Shown here one piece after another: positions 55,591 to 64,000 of a stretch of 64,000 nucleotides of DNA (the first letter of the stretch is position 1; every line of letters begins with the position of its first letter). The position numbers and the translations under genes are program-made. The notes beneath the pieces were generated by a model that saw only the letters and a list, made by a program, of their open reading frames with translations, was not told where the DNA came from and searched no databases. Origin of the DNA: Cephalotrichum gorgonifer (Eukaryota > Ascomycota > Sordariomycetes > Microascales > Microascaceae); contig ONZQ02000019.1 of the NCBI GenBank assembly GCA_900312665.1, positions 124,001 to 188,000 on the forward strand, given 5' to 3'.

Positions 55591-56477
55591 TCATGAGTTG
55601 GCGATGAGCGGGGAGTCTCGCCAGTGGTCGGAGATGTCGGGCACGACAAGGAGGGTGCTGTTAGAGGGCCTTTTCGGCGGCAGCAATGTAGCTCGTCAAT
55701 AGTGTTGCCAGCAATCTTGGAGGATGTGACATTCTGCTGGCTCGTGTCTAGATCTTGACGTAGTATTGTCGGCAACGTGCGTAGTGCCGCAGGTGAGATG
55801 GCCCATCCGATAAATAAAGTGACACGATCCCTCTACATATCAACTCTCCTCGGCGTTCAATTGTGTGATACCCACCATAGGACTACTGCAAACCCACCGT
55901 AGGGCGGTTAATGGTGTTGGCCTTAGGATGCAAGCAGCCTTTGCTATGACAGACCTGTACAAAAGGCAGTACCACACTGGTCAGACAGCCTAGCTCCTCC
56001 CTGCCAGATACCCGTGAACAAAACACCTCCCATTCCTATCTCTACTCAATAAGAGAGCTCATTAAATACGCATATCCCCTTATCGCAATCACTATAGGTG
56101 ATTGCCAGAATAGTTAGGTTGGCTGGAAACCATGGAACCACATGGAACTCCATCTCCGACTGGCAAGCGCTCCCACCCCGTAGTCGGACAAATCGGCTGC
56201 CCCCCAGACAGGCAATCGACATTCGCCTCCTCCCCGATCTACCAAGTAACTTAACCCGAAGCAATTACCATTACAGGGATGTATTATGGTCCATGAGAGA
56301 AGATCATGGAGATCATTCACATAAAATGTCGCCTGGAACAGATACGGTGGTATACATAGGTAAGTCGAAAGCAGGTGTAAGGTACGCCTCACAGGCGAGG
56401 AAGACGAAACAACTAGTTAGAACTTCAGACGATACATGCCTCGATTGTATTATCATATCCGCTATAATAACCCAATC
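55591..56477. other. intergenic, no gene recognised
   Basis: About 0.89 kb between the OYE2 3' end and the 3' end of the TauD-type gene. No palindrome copy or repeat is visible. Confidence 0.45.
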
Positions 56478-58009
56478 TCAAGCCTTCTCAGCCGCCAACG
56501 CTGCCTGCGCTTGCGCCCGTAGGCCCTCCCGCCTAGTCGTGCTCGCGGGATCCAAATATGGCCTCTCGCCCAAGCTCACGGCGCGCGACCCCTGGCGCTC
56601 ACCGAGACCCTGGAACAGGTAGTCAGGGGTAGCGGCGTGGTACACGCTCCTGTTGTCCCAGATGGCGAGGTCGTTCACGTTGTGCCACTTCAGGCGGACC
56701 TGCAGGTCGTGATTCTCGACGACGAGCTGCACGAACCACGAGAGGAAGTGGTCCGACTCCTCCTTGGACAGCCCGTTGATCCTGTCCACGTGGTGCCCGA
56801 AGGCGAAGACGCTCTTCCATCCCGTCACGGGATTGGTGCGGATCACGGGATGGACGGCCTCGAGGAGCTCGCCCACGTTCTCCGGCGCGCCGCGGGGCTC
56901 GCTGTAGAGCTTGAAGTTGTTCTGCGCCGCGGCCGCGTTGAAGCCGGGCTGGGCGTAGGTGGCTGTTAGGGTATCAAGGAAGGCGCGGAGGGTAGGCGAG
57001 ATGCGGTCGTAGACCTCGTAGCCGGAGGCCCAGAGGGTATCTATAACGGGATGCTATTAGCCATGTCCAAAATACGGAACCATTGGGCGGGCGGTGTGCT
57101 TGGCCCGGGGGGGTGTTGAATCCGTACCTCCACCAGTTTTCGGCAGCTGGGTCAAACGAAGAAGGGAATAGTCCGAGGGGATGGGCTCAAAGGTGATGTC
57201 CGAGTGCCACTGGTGCTTCTGGGTCTGCTTCGTCCTGTTGTTCAACAGGCGGTCCAGGCGCAACTTCTTAGCCGACTCGGACGAGATGACGCTTATTTCG
57301 TCATCCTTGCTCAGGCCGCGGCCGGAGTTGCTGACGGGGTGGATGTGCAGGCCCGAGGTGGAGGGCTTGCCTGAAAGCTCGCCCAGCCGCTGGACAAGCT
57401 CCTTCTGCAGGTCATCTGTGATGTCATCCTGCTTGCGGAAGAAAACGACTCCACGCTGGGAGACTGTTTACGTCGAGTAATAGGTTAGTCTTCATGGTGC
57501 TTTCTATCCTGTATGTACAGATAATAATATATTCCCGGGGTAAACTACGTACCGATGATGGCAAGATCCCGAAGAAGGTCATCCGAGTTCTCGGCCCGCA
57601 GGACCTCCGCGAGGTTGACGTTGACGTATTCCCGTCCAATGACGGGGGTCACCTCGAAGGACTCGAACTTATCGAACGCACCAGTAAACTTGGGTGCCTC
57701 CCTGTGGCCAGTAAGGACTTCAGGGACTGCCTCCTGAGCGAAGTCCGCAGGGTCCACCTCCGGCTGCGCTTCCTCTGCCTTGGCGACTGCCTCGGGTTGT
57801 GCCTCCTCAGTGGCGGCCGGGGCTTCCGCTTCGGCCTGCAGCTCATCTGCCTGTGGGACTTCCGCTTGCGGCTCCTCTGCCTGGGAGACTTCCGCTTGCG
57901 GCTCCTCAACCTGGATCTCCTTCACCTCATCTTGGATGTTCAACTTGCTGCTTGGGACATCGTCGACGATGGGGGCGGCGACGGTCTCGATCACAGCGCC
58001 TGGAGCCAT
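56478..58009 (-). CDS. TauD/TfdA-family Fe(II)/2-oxoglutarate dioxygenase
   Basis: Three exons (58009-57553, 57463-57128, 57040-56478), in phase, 451 aa. Residues about 25-90 are a low-complexity, acidic and repetitive stretch of EPQAEVSQAEEPQAEVPQ-like units. The enzyme domain follows: FESFEVTPVIGREY, GVVFFRKQDDITDDLQKELV, LHIHPVSNS, the iron ligands HSD in HQWHSDITFEPIPSDYSLL, FAFGHHVDRINGLSKEESD, then VYHAATPDY with the distal His and RAVSLGERPY with the 2-oxoglutarate-binding Arg. Typical activities are sulfonate or herbicide-like substrate cleavage and hydroxylation of small carboxylic acids. All key residues are present and no lesion is seen, unlike its left neighbours. No palindrome occurs within 800 bp upstream. 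Confidence 0.92.
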
Positions 58010-59450
58010 TATTGCAATTCGGTAGTATGTATAGAAACGTGAGATGAATTGTCAAGTGATATGAACTGTTGTGCGATTTAGTCCTGGATGTGGATGGAAC
58101 CTGTAACGCCAAGTCGTGCACTTATATATAAATTAGTACTCGCATTGGCTGTTTGGTATTCTGAAGTCAACCAATATCTACGGGATTCGGCCGACAGATG
58201 ACGCAATAGTCTGCGACAGTCCAAGTGATCACCAATTGCGGGACATAATTAGTCGATTGCTACACTGTCGTCCCAAATGGGTGGGTGTGTGGCATGCCGC
58301 GGTGATGCAATTTCGGTCCGGATTACGGGATGCATAACCTGCACCGTTCCCCGTCCCCCGTTCGCCGACTCCGGAGAGCCGGCTCAGGACCACCCGCGTT
58401 TATTGGAAGGGTCATCGGCGCGCTAGCTAGCATAGCCCCCCTCCTGGCGAGCAGTTGATATATCTAGAGTGTCGCGCCGCCCGCAAACATGTTGTGTTGC
58501 CTGGTACGGGATTAGGATTACGACATACTCGCTTAAATAGGATAAGGGTGATTGGTTTATATTTTCTATCACCTCTCCCCCGCCGTATCATACATCCTAC
58601 ATTTGTCAGACAACGGGTTGAATAGGGGCTCGATGTGTTGTCGATGGATGCTTAACCCAAGAGTAGTTTAGCTTTCCTCTGCGCGACATTGCATACTGCG
58701 TCCATTGTGTCAAAGTGATGACATTGATTATTATACGTGTGGGGGTGCCCAGGACACTGGCAGCTCTTGTGACTGTGGGTTATCCTGATTTGTATGGAAT
58801 CGATTCACCAAGACTTCTACGATGCTGACGTGTCGTTCTGCCTGACAATCTGGTACTCTGGGCCAATCTTCCAGCCTATCTGAGAAGTGATCGGAACCCA
58901 AGTTCCGTCCTTCGGTCTCAGTGAGTGATATACTTCCGAGCATGCAAGTGGGTAGGGGGAGCTTGAGCGTATACTCCCAGGTACAGCTCCATGGTGAGCT
59001 CTGGTATTGGTTTGGTCGTATCGATTTCCGGGATCCGTGGGTATACGCTCCAGAGCCTTCCTGGGGGGGTTTTGTAATATGGGTTGCTGGGATGACTACG
59101 AGCTTTAGTTTGACAAGGATGGCTCGATATATGTTGTTGTGGAGCCAAGGGGGTTGGGTATAACGAAGGATTGGAATACAGGTTAAGCGAGAGTTGCTAC
59201 GAGAACATCATGAGTGCCTCCGAAAGCATGTGGCAAAGTGTCCAAAGGTATATGTTGACATGGACGACCTAGCAATACAAAGTGGGCTAATCAGCAAATG
59301 CAGTGTCATTTATTTGCTCCAACACTTTGGTGTTAAGTATAGACAATGACCAATATTTGAACGTAATAAACCTCATAGCAACCCAGCCTTTGCGTCCGGT
59401 ATAACATCCCCACGTGTCTAATACAAGCAAGCATGTGAGGTCCCGAATCC
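58010..59450. other. 1.4-kb region without a supported gene
   Basis: Contains the TauD promoter and a lone palindrome copy at 58892-58907. Overlapping open frames at 58731-59163 have no recognisable motifs. Confidence 0.45.
58892..58907. promoter_or_regulatory. CGG-N10-CCG palindrome, site G
   Basis: CGGAACCCAAGTTCCG, with perfect 6-base arms, 883 bp upstream of the TauD start and with no recognised gene closer. Confidence 0.5.
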
Positions 59451-59995
59451 TCACGCCTTACCCTTTCGCCTCAGCTCCTCCGCGTCCTCGGCCATCAACT
59501 CAGCGTCGATCCTGGCTCCTCGCGAGGGCTCGTTATTATGCATCATTGCCTATAGACGAGATGTTAGCGAATGGACCTAAGATCTAAACCAGCGGGGAAT
59601 ATACAGGGAGCATCGGATCCTGCCCACAAGTTAGCGAATCTGGACAATCTACTCCCAGTAAGAAAATGCTACTACCTTCTTCGCCAGGTCAGCTTCCGTA
59701 TGGGGATACATCCGCTCCCTCTCCTCATGCACCTGCGTCGCGATCGGTTCCTGGTTCTCTTCGAACGGGGTCAGCGAGACATTGCGCCGCGGCTCGATCG
59801 GGAAGACGTACTGCTGTAGTTGGACATATACCCGCGCAGGTTATGGCCGGATTCTCGCGAGGCTTCCTCGACCTCGGCCCTGCTCACGTTATGATGGTCG
59901 CCATCGCTGTGGATGCTGGGGAACCCTGGGTTGGAGAAGCCCGCGGAGGGCATGTGCTTGGAGTGGTGATGCTTGTGGAAATTCTGGTCGGACAT
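59451..59995 (-). pseudogene. small conserved-looking fungal protein, frame-disrupted
   Basis: The first part (from ATG 59995) reads MSDQNFHKHHHSKHMPSAGF and HHNVSRAEVEEASRESGHNL. Near 59824-59833 the frame changes. The plausible continuation YVFPIEPRRNVSLTPFEENQ and VHEERERMYPHTEADLAKK lies in another frame to 59676. After a 126-nt intron (GTAGTA...TATAG) the last exon, 59549-59451, encodes AMMHNNEPSRGARIDAELMA and EDAEELRRKGKA. The lengths add up only if two bases (an AT duplication inside TATATG) are removed or one base is added. The family is not recognised. The coherent charged second half argues that this was a real gene of about 138 codons. Confidence 0.5.
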
Positions 59996-60837
59996 TTTTT
60001 CAGATGGTAATTTGTCAAGATGTCTGTGCGGTATCAAGGTATGAGACGGAATGGAAAGAGCGAGAATGAACGGCGAGGAGAGGGTAGCGAGGGTCAATAT
60101 GTTTTTTTGTTCTGAGTCTTCTATATCGGGATACTTGCCAATACATCACGCTAAGTGCGCCATTGACGGCAAGGAGCGTCGGTGCGCCACATCATGGGCT
60201 AGTAAGGTGATCCATCATTAGATATGTATAGAGTCGAGATTGTAACCCACACACCGGGTTGCAAAGCTTTGGCGGCAACGACGGGGGGTGGGGACGGGGT
60301 GAGTCAAGGAAACTAAGGCGGTCGCAACGATGTCGTCGCTGTCGTTGTCCTTACACTACTCTGAGTCTGCAGGAAAGGCTTCGTCTTGGATAGGGGTGAC
60401 TGATACACTTGTTTCTCAACAAAATAGGCTCTGTGCTAACTACGCCACCGAAACCATGTGATAGCACGGTGAGACTAGCCACAGGGGAGAGTCAATACTA
60501 TCCCCATGAAGTAGTTGATGTGTCTGAGACCTGTAGATGGATACATAGGGAACATCTCAGGCCCGCCTGGGCTTCCTAATATCAAGTGGCATGCCTGGCT
60601 CTGGCGGGTACACGGAGAGATGAGCACCGGTTTCTAGTTCGTCCCATCTTACTATACTCTAACCCTATTCTTCATAAGGGATATGTGCTACGTAACGGTG
60701 TAGTTATAGCTCCGTATTCCTAGCAACAATGGCTATTCCCAGTCCAAGGAGATTCGCCCCTTCCCCGATATAGAGCTCTATGTCCGCTCGTCCTAGGACT
60801 ATTATAGAACTGGAAAGTTTTCGCGAATGGCATACTG
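59996..60837. other. intergenic, no gene recognised
   Basis: About 0.84 kb between the small disrupted gene and the 3' end of the 573-aa gene. Nothing recognised. Confidence 0.4.
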
Positions 60838-62650
60838 CTAAGGGTTCTTGGTCTCCAAATACTTCCCGATCTTATCCAGGGGCACATCTTGATATAACTC
60901 ATTGAGCTCAAAACATTCAGTCACCTTCACTGGCCTAGCCGCCGGGTCCGCGCTCGTCGTGAGCTCCACATGGGAGACTCGTACCCACACGCCATTATAC
61001 GCGCCAGGAAACTCCCCGGCGGACAACAGACCCGACCACCCCCCGCCGTACAGTGACATCGAACCCGACTCGAATTTATCACGCCGCGTGATGAACGCCT
61101 TCCAGTCCCGACTGTGAACCAGCTCCTGATGGATTTTGATACCCCGCTCGGCAGCGGTAGACTCTATATCTCTGAGATACGACGGAAATGTGGTCTGGCC
61201 TTCCCAACGGCGTGCACAGGTGATTCTGGCCTCAGACTCCATGTAGAAGAGCTCCTTCTCTGGAACTTCGAGGAGGGCTTTGGACTGGATGATATCGGAC
61301 CAGAGGGTCTCATGGTCCGCAATGACACAGGTTCGGGCTATCTGTGGGAGCATCTTCGGCTTGACAGTAAAACAAGGTAGGAGAGTAAGAGGATTAGCAT
61401 GCGAACTTTTACTAGGGACAGCATTAACGTATCGTGGAGGGTATGCATACCTTGCGACGGAGGAGAGTACGGAGGATATCTTGGTGCGGCCAATCCGGGT
61501 ACCATATACAATACGGCAACTCATTATCGGGAGTGTCGGCCGTGATACGCGTGAGGTCGTTTGACATGATAGCCCGTGCGTGGATGGCGCGGCGCACATC
61601 CTCTCCCTCTGCCCCTCCCAGCCCCCTCGACCCCGCCGTGTGGCGAGCCCACCAAGCTCCAAAGAGCGGATGGTGATATATTCCCCTAATCACGAACATC
61701 CGTTCATCGTGTGCCATCTCCGTCGCTGGACGTCGCAAACGTGCGTAACGGTCAATGTTGCCATTGTATGCGGCCATGTGGGTCAAGATAGTCTTGTCCA
61801 GGACAGGGAGGTCGGCTGGGAGCGGGTTGACAAGCAGATCGGTGAAATCATGAGGAGGCCGGGACGATCGAGTTGTGCCTATACCGACGAGCATATCCTC
61901 TGTGATGTCAAATATCGGCAGGCCTCCTTCAACAGCGTCCCCAAAGAGGGTGACGTCTCCATAGTCCTCGTCATCTGAATCGTCTGAGTCGCCAAAGAGA
62001 GTCGTCTTCTGGTTCATGAACTGCGATCGGTAATCCAGTTGGTACCGTACCTGAGTATCACCATTGAGGAAGGCCCCGGCTCGGGGCTCATGGATCGTCC
62101 GGGTATAGTCGTCCATGACCGAGTACCTTATCGCTTGGCGAACAATAATCTCGTAGATCTCATTGCTTCCTGGACAGTCACTCTCCCGAGCCTCCTCAGC
62201 GACCTCAACACACGGTACCAAGTTTAACTCGCGGTACAGGTTGACAGAACCTGCTGTAGCACAGGCCCTCGCGACAGCCCAGGTGATCAGAGGGAACTCG
62301 CGGCAGTACTTCGCCCAGAGATCCCGGTACGTCTGCTCCGGTGCGGTATCCGGATGCCAGATACAATAAGGAACCTCGTCAGTAGCGTTGATAGAGGGCA
62401 CTGCTCCGCTCATGATGCTACGTGCGTTGAGGGCACGGGTGAGCTCGGGGTAGTTGGCGACAAGCGACCTCAGCGGCTCAGCGAAGCCAGTATCGTGATA
62501 GCGTATGCCCCGGATCACGCATGCCCGCGCGACGGGACGACCCAGAGCGGTAGGGAGAGCTTTGCCGTCGAGTGCGTCCTTCAATTCCTGGTAATTGAAG
62601 TCATACGCCGTAAGGCGAGCCTCCAGGTCTGCGATACTGGCCGTAGCCAT
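60838..62650 (-). CDS. uncharacterised protein with an internal duplication
   Basis: Two exons, 62650-61451 and 61359-60838 (91-nt intron GTATGC...TCAAG, phase 0), 573 aa. I do not recognise the family. Two segments resemble each other: residues about 40-115 (ACVIRGIRYHD...ALNARSIMSG...DEVPYCIWHPDTAPEQTYRDL) and about 306-396 (MFVIRGIYHHP...AIHARAIMSN...DNELPYCIWYPDWPHQDILRTL). The order VIRGI, then ARxIMS, then PYCIWxPD is shared. Between them is an acidic linker with FGDSDDSDDEDYGDVTLFGD. The C-terminal part contains SEARITCARRWEGQTTFPSY and VWVRVSHVELTT. There is no signal peptide or transmembrane segment. The start at 62650 is the first in-frame ATG. It may be a structural or interaction protein; no function is claimed. 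Confidence 0.65.
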
Positions 62651-64000
62651 GGCTGCTGTCGGAGCTAAATGCTGATCGGAGTGAGGCAAGCAAAAACAAT
62701 ATTGCAGCTTAGAGATGAGATATCTATGTAGCCGGGAAGGTATGCAGTTTAGTCTTCAAGGGCATACTTGGGTTTATATGAAAATATACAGAAGTGAGTT
62801 GGTGAGTTATGTGCGTCTTGAGTGGGATGGGACGGGATGCGACCTTGCCCGGTAAACCATATTGGAGTAGATGCATATCTGGCTCGTAGTATTACGTGCC
62901 TTTCAAGTTATCTAAAATACAATTACAGACGTCTGGTCTGCCTTTAGGACGGGGCGGGACGACACCCGAACAATGGCCAGCCGCTATCACATCTAATTAG
63001 CCAGTATAAATAGTATTGCCATTCTGATATGATGCTTTCCTTCACACATGGTATATTCTATCTCTACTTAAATCTCAGTATCCATTATCCTAGTAGCCTA
63101 ATTCACCCATAGAAGCGGGATGAGATGGGTGCGGATATCGAGGGGTCGAAGGAGAAAGTCCTAATACTAATATTCTAATGCATGTGCTCTTCTTATTCTC
63201 TCCCTTGGCGGTATGGTGGGTGCTACGGGGCGGGCATCCTGCTGGCGCGCATGTTATTCGCCATCGAGGTCGGCTGCAGCGCGGCCCTGGGGCGTGTACG
63301 AGATGGCGGAGAACCCCGATTCCATCCCGATGGCTATAACCGGTATGTTTTTCGGCGTCGCGGGGCTGAGGACGCCGAGGAGGTACGGGGAGATGTCGGC
63401 GGGGAGGTTCAGGATGTAGGGGGCGTCGGGGCGTATGGGGGAGATGTGGAAGAAGGTGGATCCGCAGCTGCGGAGGAGACTGAGCAATAAGTGCTCAGTA
63501 TAGGTGCTGAATGAACGTGCTCTTCTTCTAAATCCACGGAAGGAGAAGCAAGATTCCCCGCATTGCCTCGGGTGCGCTGCGGAACTATGTATACCCCTTT
63601 GTGTCGGATGGGTTTGATGCATACATGATTAGACCAGGGTGCTTGACATTAATGTCATCTCTGGTACTTTACGGCTAGCTGTGCGAAAGACGATAAGTAA
63701 TCAAGAAAGAGGCGGGGTAGAGGCGAGCTGAAATCACTTGTTGGGGTCGAGGCTGCAGAACTGGCCACCCAGTATTAACGCATCCACAGCCAATCATTCC
63801 CACAACTTATACCATTCTGCAGGTTTGCGATGGAGACGTAGCCTCTGATATAAAATTGGCGACCCAGAGCTGGAAGACCGGCAAGTCGCGTCCAGCCCCG
63901 TTTATTCACTTGCACCGAAGGAACCGATCACCCGTTGCTAGCGTTTCGGGTCACCGATTATTAGCTATTCCTTGCTATTACACCGTTGCTACTTTACTCA
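62651..64000. other. right end of window, no supported gene
   Basis: About 1.35 kb. Overlapping open frames at 63182-63622 on both strands show no motif I can defend. One frame with MAENPDSIPMAITGMFFGV might be a fragment of a membrane protein, but the evidence is too thin. Confidence 0.35.

Noticed and set aside
63182..63622. Overlapping open frames near the right edge, one with ENPDSIPMAITGMFFGV
   Set aside because: Possibly a fragment of a membrane protein, but too short and without a continuous model.
1..64000. CRISPR array, rRNA operon, or PKS/NRPS/terpene synthase core gene
   Set aside because: None seen. The organism is a fungus, and the long frames present belong to NLR, ankyrin, GH3 and transporter families instead.

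Overview
The window looks like nuclear DNA of a filamentous ascomycete (Pezizomycotina). Most genes are split by short GT-AG introns of about 45-160 nt, and the gene families are typical of these fungi: a NACHT-WD40 NLR, a Clr5-ankyrin protein, a bZIP-DUF3425 factor, a Zn2Cys6 regulator, a UMTA/LaeA-type methyltransferase, Old Yellow Enzymes and fungal MFS transporters. Two nuclear tRNA genes are present, tRNA-Asn(GUU) and an intron-containing tRNA-Asp(GUC). All exon models were assembled by hand from splice motifs and reading-phase agreement. No transcript or database evidence was available.

Left part (0-34 kb), a mixed accessory region. In order it holds: the tail of a HET-type protein; a membrane-anchored FAD-linked oxidoreductase; a 1773-aa NLR; a secreted PHB-depolymerase-type esterase with a CBM1 module; a bZIP-DUF3425 factor facing a short-chain dehydrogenase; a 1277-aa Clr5-ankyrin protein; an intact Old Yellow Enzyme; a transcription-factor-like protein; tRNA-Asn; an 869-aa membrane protein; a frameshifted methyltransferase; and tRNA-Asp.

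Middle part (35-56 kb), the most interesting region. A Zn2Cys6 regulator sits among ten compactly arranged genes: RidA-like protein, regulator, zinc alcohol dehydrogenase, GH3 beta-glucosidase without signal peptide, DHA1-type MFS, sugar-type MFS, Gfo/Idh oxidoreductase, HSL-type alpha/beta hydrolase, NmrA/isoflavone-reductase-like protein and a second Old Yellow Enzyme. Every promoter region in this block carries a 16-bp palindrome of the form CGGAAT-N4-ATTCCG (a CGG-N10-CCG Zn2Cys6-type operator). Eight copies lie here and serve all ten genes, mostly from shared divergent promoters. No polyketide synthase, NRPS or terpene synthase is present. I therefore infer a co-regulated uptake-and-catabolism (or tailoring) cluster for a glycosylated, probably plant-derived, compound. 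This is inference from gene content.

The right half of that cluster is decaying. The Gfo/Idh gene has three lesions. The hydrolase has Leu in place of its nucleophile Ser. The NmrA-like gene has a frameshift and an in-frame TAG. The second OYE has a frameshift and an in-frame TAA. The three point changes fit CpA-to-TpA transitions, the signature of repeat-induced point mutation (RIP). A 151-bp MITE-like inverted repeat sits in the hydrolase promoter.

Right part (56-64 kb). This holds an intact TauD-type dioxygenase with a repetitive N-terminus, a small frame-disrupted gene and an unrecognised 573-aa protein with an internal duplication. One further copy of the palindrome lies at 58.9 kb away from any recognised gene start.
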